A stretch of 44,922 nucleotides of DNA. Source: Clostridiales bacterium. GTDB taxonomy: Bacteria; Bacillota; Clostridia; Oscillospirales; Acutalibacteraceae. A program made the translations under genes and the position numbers. The notes beneath the pieces were generated by a model. The model saw only the letters and a program-made list of their open reading frames with translations, had not been told where the DNA came from and ran no database searches. How positions within the stretch are numbered: the first letter of the stretch is position 1; each line of letters starts with the position of its first letter. The DNA lies in the NCBI GenBank assembly GCA_019416395.1, contig DXXH01000005.1:9852-54773 (forward strand), written 5' to 3'. Below, in pieces: positions 25,210-32,498 of this stretch.

Positions 25210-26046
25210 TCAAAGCAGATTTAAATCTTTTCCCGTATCCCCTGCTGGGGTATCCATCAGCAGGTTCTTGATGTTGTTCAACTGGGTGGACGCGCTGGCG
25301 TCCACGATCTCGTCAGGCATCTCAATGACGCAGGTTCCCGACTCGTCGTCGGAAATGGGAATGATCCGTACCCGGTCCGAGATGGCCGACAGCGCCGCCG
25401 TCAGGGAAGCCGGCACCTGGGCCATGCGCTTGGCATCGCATTCCGCGATGTAGATATGCACCCAGTCCCGGCGCTTCCGCTTATCCAGCGCCGCCTGCAC
25501 CATGCGGCTGATCACTTCGCTGCTGCTCTTTAAGCTGATGCACACCACCTTTTCCGCGATGGCAATGGCCAAATCCCGCAGCTCGTCAACATTTTCGTCC
25601 ATCTGGCGGTCAAGCCTGGCACCGGCTTTCTCCAGGAAGTCCTTCACTTCCCCTTCCAGCTGCGCCGCCTGCTTTTCCTTTTCCAGGGCCCCTTCCTTCA
25701 TGGCCTGATCCAGGCCCCGCTGGTAGCCCGCCTGGTAGCCTTCTTCCCCGGCTTCCTGCCGCAGCTTTTCCAGCTCCTCCTGGGCGTCCGCCTTGGCCTG
25801 CTCCAACAGCTGCTGGGCCTGGGCTTTGGCGTCCTCCAGGATCTTATCCGCCTGCACCTGGGCAAAACTGATGGGGTCCCTGGGATCGGGCGCCGGTGTT
25901 TCTTCCGGACGCTCTTCCGGTTCCTCAGGCTTTTCCTCCGGCTTCCCCGCCGGCGCTTCCGGTTCTTCCACCTTCAGCTCCGACGCGTCGGGAAACACAT
26001 AGGGCTGAGCCTTGGCCCGGGTAAGATGCTTAAATATATTAGGCAA
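25210..26046 (-). CDS. fliH: Flagellar export ATPase regulator FliH
   Basis: 278 residues. It has a Glu/Pro-rich segment (~25-58), a long coiled coil with A/G-x3-G-like spacing around E-E-G-Y-Q-A-G-Y-Q-R-G, and a C-terminal domain that binds FliI. The start codon is TTG at 26046, inside the end of fliG (8-bp overlap), 8 bases after AAAGGA. It regulates the ATPase and docks it to the C ring. Confidence 0.93.
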   Translation of the reverse strand: MPNIFKHLTRAKAQPYVFPDASELKVEEPEAPAGKPEEKPEEPEERPEETPAPDPRDPISFAQVQADKILEDAKAQAQQLLEQAKADAQEELEKLRQEAGEEGYQAGYQRGLDQAMKEGALEKEKQAAQLEGEVKDFLEKAGARLDRQMDENVDELRDLAIAIAEKVVCISLKSSSEVISRMVQAALDKRKRRDWVHIYIAECDAKRMAQVPASLTAALSAISDRVRIIPISDDESGTCVIEMPDEIVDASASTQLNNIKNLLMDTPAGDTGKDLNLL

Positions 26047-27127
26047 TGATATCGTCCTTTCCGCCCTTCAGTATGATAATCTCGTTCTTCTCCTCCAAAG
26101 CGCGGATAATATCCACAATGCGCTGCTGCGCCGCTTCCACGTCCTTCATGCGCACATTGCTGGTGATCTCCAGGTCGTCCCGGATACTCTGCGCCATACG
26201 GGTGGACATGTTGGTGAACAGCTTGTTGGCCACCCCGGCGTCTGCCGCCTTGAGGGCCAGCACCAAGTCTCTCGGGTCGCAATCCCGCACAAAACGCTGC
26301 ACGGAACGGTCGTCCATGGACACGATATCCTCGAACACGAACATGCGCTTGCGGATCTCGTCGGCCAAATCCTGGTTGTACTCGGAAATGCCGTCGAAAA
26401 TATTCTTCTCGCTGGTCCGGTCCAAATTGTTCATCACGTCCGCCACGTAATCGATGCCGCCCACCTTTACGTCGGCGTCGGTGACGATCTGGGAGAACTT
26501 CTTGCTCATCTCCGCTTCCACGATCTTCACCGCCGCTGGGGACACGCTGTCGATCTTGGCGATGCCTTCCACCACCTGGATCTGGGTCTTCTCGTCCAGC
26601 TGGGCGATCACCTGGGCGGCCTTGTCGGCATCTATGTAGGACAAAACCAGGGCAATGGTCTGGGGACGCTCGTTTTGCAGCGCCGCATACACGGATTTCA
26701 CATCGGCCTTGTTCATAAAGGAGAACTGCCGGTTCTTCAGGGACTTGGTCACCTTGGTCAGCAGGTCGTCTGCCGCCTGGGCGCCAAACGCCTTCTCCAA
26801 CACGGTCCGGGCGTATTCCAATCCGCCTTCGGTCACCGCTTTGTTGGTCAGGCACATCTTGTAGAAATCGCTCAGGGCTTCTTCCGTCTGGTCGGAATCC
26901 AAAAAGCCCATGCGCGCCACTTCCAGCGTGATCTGCTCGACCTCTTCCGGGTCCATGTACTGGTACAGCTTGGAAGCCTTATCCGCCCCCAGGGCGATCA
27001 CCACAGCGGCAGCCCGCTGTGGACCGGTAAGCTCCTGGACAGGGGCTTTCTTACTCTTTTTCTCCCGTGGGGCCGGCGCTGGGGGAGCGGCTGCTGTCTG
27101 CACTGCCGCAGCGGCCGTATCAGCCAT
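26039..27127 (-). CDS. fliG: Flagellar motor switch protein FliG
   Basis: 362 residues. An extra N-terminal Ala/Pro/Lys tail of ~30 residues precedes the usual start (L-T-G-P-Q-R-A-A-A-V-V-I-A-L-G). The middle E-H-P-Q-like motif reads E-R-P-Q-T-I-A-L-V-L-S. The C-terminal torque helix carries the charged residues (D-D-R-S-V-Q-R-F-V-R-D). It joins the MS ring to FliM/FliY and meets MotA. GGGAGG lies 6 bases before the ATG, which is inside fliF. Confidence 0.96.
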   Translation of the reverse strand: MADTAAAAVQTAAAPPAPAPREKKSKKAPVQELTGPQRAAAVVIALGADKASKLYQYMDPEEVEQITLEVARMGFLDSDQTEEALSDFYKMCLTNKAVTEGGLEYARTVLEKAFGAQAADDLLTKVTKSLKNRQFSFMNKADVKSVYAALQNERPQTIALVLSYIDADKAAQVIAQLDEKTQIQVVEGIAKIDSVSPAAVKIVEAEMSKKFSQIVTDADVKVGGIDYVADVMNNLDRTSEKNIFDGISEYNQDLADEIRKRMFVFEDIVSMDDRSVQRFVRDCDPRDLVLALKAADAGVANKLFTNMSTRMAQSIRDDLEITSNVRMKDVEAAQQRIVDIIRALEEKNEIIILKGGKDDIIA

Positions 27128-28736
27128 TCTCTCCGCCTCCCTTCAACAAGCTGCGAACCATCTGCGCCGCGATTTCCGGATTCTCTTCCGCAAACTGCCG
27201 GATATCCTTGCGCAGTTCCATACTCTTTTCGGTCTCCAGGCTCATCACGTCCGCGCCCTCTGTAGGCTCTTCCGGCGTGAAGTCCACCGGCAGCAGAACG
27301 CCTTCCCCGGCTGCCTGCTGGGCGGCCAGCGCCTGTTTCTTGCTCTTCCTGCGGATCACCAGGATCAGGATCAAGGTCAGGATCATGAACAGCAGCAACG
27401 CGGCGCCTACTGCGTAAAGCGCCCATGTGGTGATATCCTTGCCCAGGAACCCGTCGCCGCTAACAGGCGTGGTAACGGGAGCGTTCTCACTGTAGAAGGA
27501 CATGGGCAAAATGGAGATCCGGCTTGCCGCCTGCTCATCGGTGATGCCCGCCGCCCGGGCCACGTGGGTGCGAATGGAGTTCACGTCCACATTGCCCGCC
27601 GTATCGGTATTGATGCTCACCGACACCATGCAATCGCTGATATATCCAGCCACCCGCTCCTCGTGGACCGTACTGGAGTTGTTCTCGTAGTCCACCTGGC
27701 CCGAAGTGTGGAGTTCCTTCTCCGTGCCGTCCACCTGTGCCTCATTCTCCACATAGATGGGCAGGTCCGAATTGGTCTCCGTACCTACGGTGCCCCCGGC
27801 GGTGGTATTGTCGTCCCGGACAATGCTGTCGTCATACACCTTGCTGCCGATCAGGCCCTCGCCGTTGGTGCTGCCCTCGGGCAAGGTATATGTGGTGCTG
27901 TCCTGGGTGGTGCGGTTCACGTCCACCGTACAGTTGACGCCCACCTGCACATTCCCTTCTCCAAAGAAGGGCAGCAGCACCTGCATGATCTCGGTGCGGA
28001 TCTTATTGTTGTTTTCCTCTTCCAGCTGGAGCTTCAGGGCGGACAGGTCGTCGCTGACTTCCGTATCCCCGGTGCCGCTGTACTGGTTGCCGTAGTTGTC
28101 GGAGATGGCCACGGATTCCATTTCCAGGCCCTGCACCGACCGGGTCACCAGGTTCCGGATGGCGTCCGCCTGCTCGTCGGTGAGCTTGGCGCCGTCCTTC
28201 ATGGTGACAAACACCGACGCCGACGCTCCTACCACGTTGCTGCTATCCAATATGTAACTCCGGTCCTCGCCCTGGGTGATGGTCACCACCGCGTCCTTGA
28301 CCCCGTCAAAGCAGCGCACCACCGCGCCCAAGCGGTCCTGGATCTGCATCAGGTAAGCCGCGTTCCGTTCCGACTCCGTGGAAAGGGCGTTGACGTGGTC
28401 GTAATAAGTGGAATAGCCAAACCCCGACTTGGGATAGCCTTCCATCACCAGCTGGTACTTCAGCTGGGTCTCCTGGCCGCTGGGCACCAGGACCGTATCG
28501 TTGTTCTCCATCTTGTAATCGGTGACGCCCTGCTCTTCCAAATAGCTGATGACAGCGCTTAGATCCTCGCTGTTCAGCCCGGTGAACAACACGCTGTAGG
28601 GCTGGTTGTTCATCACAATGGCCACCACCGCCGCCACTACCACGATGACTGCCACCACCGCGATAATGACTTTTTTCGATATTTTTTTCAAAAGCCCTTT
28701 GGCTTTTTCCAATATGCCTTTTGCCTTATCCCCCAA
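27120..28736 (-). CDS. fliF: Flagellar MS-ring protein FliF
   Basis: 538 residues. It has a Lys-rich N-terminus, membrane helix 1 (~24-43), ring-building domains with the Y-x-V-L-F-T-G-L-N and D-A-V-V-T-I-T-Q-G elements, membrane helix 2 (~430-455) and a cytoplasmic tail ending in the FliG-binding helix (E-N-P-E-I-A-A-Q-M-V-R-S-L-L). It starts with TTG at 28736, near GGTGAAGG; an in-frame stop just upstream excludes a longer form. It overlaps fliG by 8 bases. Confidence 0.96.
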   Translation of the reverse strand: MGDKAKGILEKAKGLLKKISKKVIIAVVAVIVVVAAVVAIVMNNQPYSVLFTGLNSEDLSAVISYLEEQGVTDYKMENNDTVLVPSGQETQLKYQLVMEGYPKSGFGYSTYYDHVNALSTESERNAAYLMQIQDRLGAVVRCFDGVKDAVVTITQGEDRSYILDSSNVVGASASVFVTMKDGAKLTDEQADAIRNLVTRSVQGLEMESVAISDNYGNQYSGTGDTEVSDDLSALKLQLEEENNNKIRTEIMQVLLPFFGEGNVQVGVNCTVDVNRTTQDSTTYTLPEGSTNGEGLIGSKVYDDSIVRDDNTTAGGTVGTETNSDLPIYVENEAQVDGTEKELHTSGQVDYENNSSTVHEERVAGYISDCMVSVSINTDTAGNVDVNSIRTHVARAAGITDEQAASRISILPMSFYSENAPVTTPVSGDGFLGKDITTWALYAVGAALLLFMILTLILILVIRRKSKKQALAAQQAAGEGVLLPVDFTPEEPTEGADVMSLETEKSMELRKDIRQFAEENPEIAAQMVRSLLKGGGENG

Positions 28737-28769
28737 GTACCTTCACCGCCATTCGCCCTGTAAAATATG

Positions 28770-28786
28770 CCATGCCCCAGGCATGG
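28770..28786 (-). other. Hairpin between fliE and fliF
   Basis: CCATGCC and GGCATGG form a perfect 7-bp stem with a 3-base loop in the 70-base gap. No T-run follows. Confidence 0.4.
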
Positions 28787-28806
28787 AAAACCTCATAAAA
28801 CGCCTT

Positions 28807-29112
28807 TCAGATGCTGATCCTCGTCAATTCGGAATAGGCGTCCAGGGCTTTGTTGCGAAGCTGCACCAGCAGATCCACCGCGATCTGGTTCTTGGTGGAA
28901 GCGATGGTGAGGGCGGCGGGGTTATCCAGCTGGCCGGTAGCCAGCAGGTATTCCGCCTGGTTCTTTTCCGCGTCCGTATCCCGGACATTCTGAATGGCGG
29001 ACTGGAACACAGAACCAAAGGGATTCTGCACGCCGCCGGTGGAAACACTGGTGGTCTCTTCCCCACCCATAGCGGAAACGATGGGGTTTAGTTTATCAAT
29101 AGGAGTAATCAC
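28807..29112 (-). CDS. fliE: Flagellar MS-ring/rod junction protein FliE
   Basis: 101 residues with the FliE C-terminal pattern (T-K-N-Q-I-A-V-D-L-L-V-Q-L-R-N-K-A-L-D-A-Y) that joins the rod to the MS ring. The start is GTG at 29112. It is flanked by flgC and fliF, the standard order. Confidence 0.94.
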   Translation of the reverse strand: MITPIDKLNPIVSAMGGEETTSVSTGGVQNPFGSVFQSAIQNVRDTDAEKNQAEYLLATGQLDNPAALTIASTKNQIAVDLLVQLRNKALDAYSELTRISI

Positions 29113-29178
29113 GATTCTTCCCTGCTTTCCAAAAGAGTTGCGTTAGAAGCCCTTGCCGGGAGCGTCTTTCCCCCAGCC

Positions 29179-29640
29179 TTACTTGCCGATTTCCAGACCT
29201 TTGGACACAACCGTCTTCAAGGCGTTGAAGGCAGTCACGTTGGCGGAATAGGCCTGAGTGGCCGCCATAGCATCGGTCATTTCCTTCACCATGTCCACAT
29301 TGGGCATGGCCACGTACCCGTCCGCGTTCGCATCCGGGTGGGTGGGATCGTACACCATCTTAAAATCGGAAGGATCTTCCACGATCTGGGTCACCTTCAC
29401 GCCGCCGGCGTTGCCGTACCCCTCGTTGGGCACCAGGCCGTTGGCTGCCTTGGCCATCACTTTCCGGAACTCGTCCCGGCCTGTTTCCGCCTCGAACACC
29501 ACCATCTTCCGGCGGTATGCTCCGCCGCCCTCGGTACGGGTGGTGTTGGAGTTGGTGATGTTTTCCGAAATCACGTCCAGGCGCAGCTGCTGGGCTGTCA
29601 TGCCGGACCCTACAATATTCATGGAACTTAAAAACGCCAT
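29179..29640 (-). CDS. flgC: Flagellar proximal rod protein FlgC
   Basis: 153 residues, the usual size. The N-terminal Q-L-R-L-D-V-I-S-E-N-I-T-N-S-N-T-T-R-T, the central Y-D-P-T-H-P-D-A-N-A-D-G-Y-V and the C-terminal M-T-D-A-M-A-A-T-Q-A-Y helix are all typical. It assembles after FlgB. AGGGGG lies 9 bases before the ATG. Confidence 0.96.
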   Translation of the reverse strand: MAFLSSMNIVGSGMTAQQLRLDVISENITNSNTTRTEGGGAYRRKMVVFEAETGRDEFRKVMAKAANGLVPNEGYGNAGGVKVTQIVEDPSDFKMVYDPTHPDANADGYVAMPNVDMVKEMTDAMAATQAYSANVTAFNALKTVVSKGLEIGK

Positions 29641-29653
29641 GGTCTATTCCCCC

Positions 29654-30040
29654 TTATTGTCCTCTTACCGCGGTGCGGAGCGTGTTCAAGTCGCTGGAAA
29701 TCGCGTTCATGGCGTATTGCAGCTGATAGGCGTTTCGCACCAGTTCCGTGCTCTGTTCGGTCACATTGACCCCGTTGCCGTCCATACGGGTGGATTCCTG
29801 AGGCTCGGTGACATACAGCTCCTCGTTCTCCAGGACCTTGGCCGCATTTTGGCGGGGGGTCTGGGAAGAAAGGGCCGCGTCCAGCTTCTCCCGGAAGCTT
29901 TCCTCAAACGTGACCACCTTGGGTTTATAGTTGGGGGTTTCCGCGTTGGCGATGTTGTCCAGAATGGCCGCCTGCTTTGTCCACAAAAACCCCATGGATT
30001 TTTCCATCATTGTCAAAGAATTGCTGGAGAGAAAGTCCAT
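29654..30040 (-). CDS. flgB: Flagellar proximal rod protein FlgB
   Basis: 128 residues. The N-terminal K-Q-A-A-I-L-D-N-I-A-N-A-E-T-P-N-Y-K and the C-terminal Q-L-Q-Y-A-M-N-A-I-S-S motif mark FlgB. It is the first gene of the operon. An ATG at 30049 is in frame but only 1-2 bases from the AAAGGGG; the ATG at 30040 has the better spacing, so it is preferred. A long leader precedes it. Confidence 0.94.
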   Translation of the reverse strand: MDFLSSNSLTMMEKSMGFLWTKQAAILDNIANAETPNYKPKVVTFEESFREKLDAALSSQTPRQNAAKVLENEELYVTEPQESTRMDGNGVNVTEQSTELVRNAYQLQYAMNAISSDLNTLRTAVRGQ

Positions 30041-30090
30041 AAAAAACATATCCCCTTTCTACGCGGAGTATTCTTTTCATAAATAGCAAT

Positions 30091-30121
30091 AGGACCGTCC
30101 TGTTTCCCGCTATCATAGCGG
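30091..30121. promoter_or_regulatory. Two adjacent palindromes in the flgB leader
   Basis: AGGAC-C-GTCCT (30091-30101) and CCGCTAT-C-ATAGCGG (30107-30121) lie 5 bases apart, roughly 50-80 bases before flgB and about 150 bases after the predicted transcript start. They could be protein operators or RNA stems. Confidence 0.45.
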
Positions 30122-30239
30122 CAAGTTTTCAAGACAGCCTTTCAAAAACGCCACGCACGGCAGCGCAACTATCATCCATCAAGATACGCAAACTCCCACC
30201 CTCTTTAGGCAAACGTTTTCCGCGTCTTGAGACAAACGT

Positions 30240-30265
30240 ATTCCTTTAAGGATTTTATTCCTTTA
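30240..30265. repeat. Direct repeat ATTCCTTTA at the flagellar transcript start
   Basis: Nine bases occur at 30240-30248 and again at 30257-30265, 17 bases apart, just downstream of the predicted transcription start. On the transcript strand they read TAAAGGAAT twice. A regulator site is possible. Confidence 0.4.
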
Positions 30266-30275
30266 TCAATAAGCA

Positions 30276-30304
30276 AGTATAGCGCTTTTCCGCTAAAAAA
30301 TCAA
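30276..30304 (-). promoter_or_regulatory. Sigma-A-type promoter of the flagellar operon
   Basis: On the minus strand: -35 TTGATT (30304-30299), 17-base spacer, -10 TATACT (30281-30276). The predicted start is near 30269, giving a leader of about 230 nt before flgB. No sigma-28 consensus was seen in this gap, so the operon looks like an early class under the vegetative sigma factor. Confidence 0.68.
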
Positions 30305-30666
30305 GGTATTTTCCCCGGGAGCATATTTCAGCATGGTGAAATTTTTTTGATATATTTCACAAATTCTTTTTGGTAAAATCTTTCATGTTCCTCAGTATAC
30401 TTGTTAAAATTATCAAATTTTGTTTTTCCTATTTAAAGAATATAAAATATCCGCCAATATGGCCGTCCCAAAATTTTTTAAATTCCTATACAGTTTAGAA
30501 AATGGATTAATTTTGAAGTTTTTTAAACCCCTCTAAGTTCATCTGATTTTATAATTTATTGCCCAAATCTTTTCTTATATTTAACAATATTTCCCAAATA
30601 CTCCTCCTCTCTTCCCGGCAGGGTGGTCCCAACTGCAAAACAGGGAAAGCGCATTTTCAGATTTTG

Positions 30667-30693
30667 AAAAATTGAGAAATTTTCTCAATTTTT
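30667..30693. promoter_or_regulatory. 27-bp perfect palindrome upstream of the hydG promoter
   Basis: A 13-base arm beginning AAAAATTGAG (30667-30679) and its exact complement (30681-30693) surround one central base. It ends 2 bases before the -35 element, centred near -51 of hydG. The inner TTGA/TCAA boxes are 9 bases apart, not the 6 of an FNR/CRP site. An activator or repressor site is inferred; an AT-rich terminator is the alternative. Confidence 0.6.
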
Positions 30694-30695
30694 AT

Positions 30696-30724
30696 TTGAA
30701 TTCCCAAGGGCATTGTGGTACAAT
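30696..30724 (+). promoter_or_regulatory. hydG promoter (sigma-A type, extended -10)
   Basis: -35 TTGAAT (30696-30701), 17-base spacer, -10 TACAAT (30719-30724), with TG one base before the -10. The predicted start is near 30731, leaving a ~225-nt leader. Confidence 0.72.
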
Positions 30725-30786
30725 ATACGCAACCCAAAGGGCTTCCCGCCCTTTACAACCCAGCAGGACCCTGACGCTAAAAACAA

Positions 30787-30813
30787 GTTTTGAGGCGGAA
30801 GGCCGGTCAAAAC
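30787..30813 (+). other. 7-bp stem in the hydG leader
   Basis: GTTTTGA (30787-30793) pairs with TCAAAAC (30807-30813) around a 13-base GC-rich loop. It lies directly before the leader terminator and could act in an attenuation switch. Confidence 0.45.
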
Positions 30814-30819
30814 GCTTTT

Positions 30820-30845
30820 TCCCGGGAGTTTCCCGGTCTTTTTGC
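30820..30845 (+). terminator. Leader terminator upstream of hydG
   Basis: CCGGGA (30822-30827) pairs with TCCCGG (30831-30836), followed by T-C-T-T-T-T-T. It is about 90 bases inside the predicted transcript and 110 bases before hydG, so transcription must read through it. No known riboswitch consensus was recognised. Confidence 0.6.
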
Positions 30846-30955
30846 CGTGCCTTCTTCTCCGGGTGCGGCTTTTCTTTTTGCCAATTAGGGTCTTTGCCCT
30901 TACTATACCCTGAAGGGGAAGATTTTCTGACCCAAAAGAAAGGATTGATTCTGTC

Positions 30956-32371
30956 ATGTACAACCCCAAATCCCTCAAAGCTGAGGAATTCATCGACCAC
31001 CAGGAAATTCTGGACACTCTGGAATACGCCGACAAAAACAAGGACAATGTGGAAGTCATCGACGCCATTCTGGAAAAGGCCCGGCTCCGCAAGGGACTCA
31101 CCCACCGGGAAGCCTCTGTGCTTCTGGCCTGCGACATTCCCGAGAAAATCCAGGAGCTGTACTCCCTGGCCGAGCAGATCAAAAAGGACTTCTACGGCAA
31201 CCGCATTGTGATTTTCGCCCCTCTGTACCTGTCCAACTACTGCGTCAACGGCTGTCTGTACTGCCCCTACCACCAGAAGAACAAGCACATCGCCCGGAAA
31301 AAGCTGACCCAGGACGAAGTGCGCCAGGAAGTGATCGCCCTGCAGGACATGGGCCACAAGCGTTTGGCCATTGAGGCAGGGGAAGACCCGGTAAACAACC
31401 CCATTGAGTACATTCTGGAATGTATCAACACCATCTACTCCATCAAACATAAAAACGGCGCCATTCGCCGGGTGAACGTAAACATTGCCGCCACCACTGT
31501 GGAGAACTACCGGAAGCTGAAGGAAGCCGGCATTGGCACTTACATTCTTTTCCAGGAAACCTACCACAAGGAGAGCTACGAGCATCTCCACCCCACCGGC
31601 CCCAAGCACAACTACTGCTATCACACCGAGGCCATGGACCGGGCTATGGAAGGCGGCATCGATGACGTGGGCCTGGGCGTACTGTTCGGCCTGGAGCTGT
31701 ACCGGTATGAGTTCGCCGGGCTGCTCATGCACGCCGAGCACCTGGAAGCCGTCCACGGCGTGGGACCCCACACCATCAGCGTGCCCCGGGTAAAGCACGC
31801 CGACGACATCGACCCCGATGAGTTCGACAACGGCATTGACGACGAAACCTTTGCTAAAATCTGCGCCTGTATCCGGGTGGCGGTGCCCTACACCGGCATG
31901 ATCATCTCCACCCGTGAGAACCAGACGGTCCGGGAGAAAGTGCTGCATTTGGGCGTGTCCCAGATTTCCGGCGGTTCCCGCACCAGCGTGGGCGGCTACA
32001 CCGAAGAGGAACGCCCCCACGACACCGAGCAGTTTGACGTCAGCGACAACCGGACCCTGGATGAAGTGGTGCGCTGGCTGATGGAGATGGGGTACATTCC
32101 CAGCTTCTGCACCGCCTGCTATCGGGAAGGCCGTACCGGCGACCGGTTCATGAGCCTGTGCAAGAGCGGCCAGATTCAGAACTGCTGCCACCCCAACGCT
32201 CTGATGACCCTGAAGGAATACCTGATGGACTACGCTTCCCCGGAAACAAAGGCCATCGGCGAAAAGCTCATTGTGAAAGAGCTGGAGAATATCCGCAAGG
32301 AGAAGGTCAAGGAGATCGCCAAAGACCACCTGGAAAAGATCGAGGAAGGCATTCGGGATTTCCGATTCTAA
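30956..32371 (+). CDS. hydG: [FeFe]-hydrogenase H-cluster maturase HydG
   Basis: 471 residues, the usual HydG length. The radical-SAM cluster motif C-V-N-G-C-L-Y-C uses Cys96, Cys100 and Cys103. The second-cluster motif is complete at the C-terminus: Cys385, Cys388 and Cys411 (C-x2-C-x22-C), which separates HydG from the related thiamine enzyme ThiH. HydG cleaves tyrosine to give the CO and CN ligands of the hydrogenase H cluster. hydE, hydF and the hydrogenase genes are not nearby, so maturation genes are scattered. AAAGGA lies 11 bases before the ATG. It has its own promoter and a shared terminator. Confidence 0.97.
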   Translation: MYNPKSLKAEEFIDHQEILDTLEYADKNKDNVEVIDAILEKARLRKGLTHREASVLLACDIPEKIQELYSLAEQIKKDFYGNRIVIFAPLYLSNYCVNGCLYCPYHQKNKHIARKKLTQDEVRQEVIALQDMGHKRLAIEAGEDPVNNPIEYILECINTIYSIKHKNGAIRRVNVNIAATTVENYRKLKEAGIGTYILFQETYHKESYEHLHPTGPKHNYCYHTEAMDRAMEGGIDDVGLGVLFGLELYRYEFAGLLMHAEHLEAVHGVGPHTISVPRVKHADDIDPDEFDNGIDDETFAKICACIRVAVPYTGMIISTRENQTVREKVLHLGVSQISGGSRTSVGGYTEEERPHDTEQFDVSDNRTLDEVVRWLMEMGYIPSFCTACYREGRTGDRFMSLCKSGQIQNCCHPNALMTLKEYLMDYASPETKAIGEKLIVKELENIRKEKVKEIAKDHLEKIEEGIRDFRF

Positions 32372-32446
32372 AGCCCCTGGGGCGGTTTTCCTCTTTTCCG
32401 GTGTTTCCCAAACATTTCCCCTGCCGGAAGCTGCTCCGGAAACAAG

Positions 32447-32480
32447 AAAAGGCATGACCCGTTTGGGCCATGCCTTTTTC
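32447..32480. terminator. Bidirectional terminator between hydG and the serine hydrolase
   Basis: GGCATG-A-CCC (32451-32460) pairs with GGG-C-CATGCC (32465-32474) around GTTT, with an A-run before and a T-run after. It serves both converging genes. Confidence 0.88.
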
Positions 32481-32498
32481 TATGCGCAATGCCGGACG

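Larger units (their letters stand above)
30050..30955. other. 906-base divergent regulatory region between flgB and hydG
   Basis: There is no supported gene here. From left to right it holds the flgB leader with two palindromes and a direct repeat, the flagellar promoter, an AT-rich stretch (~30300-30600) with no clear element beyond short inverted repeats, a 27-bp palindrome, the hydG promoter, and a hydG leader with hairpins and a terminator. Confidence 0.7.

Noticed and set aside
30050..30275. c-di-GMP riboswitch in the flgB leader
   Set aside because: Such riboswitches are known before clostridial flagellar operons, but I could not find the conserved type I core or the type II pseudoknot elements here.
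30956..32371. ThiH (thiamine) instead of HydG
   Set aside because: The C-terminal C-x2-C-x22-C second-cluster motif is complete, and there are no thiamine genes around.
30692..32455. 587-codon open frame on the - strand opposite hydG
   Set aside because: Same shadow effect; hydG has full catalytic motifs, promoter and ribosome binding site on the + strand.
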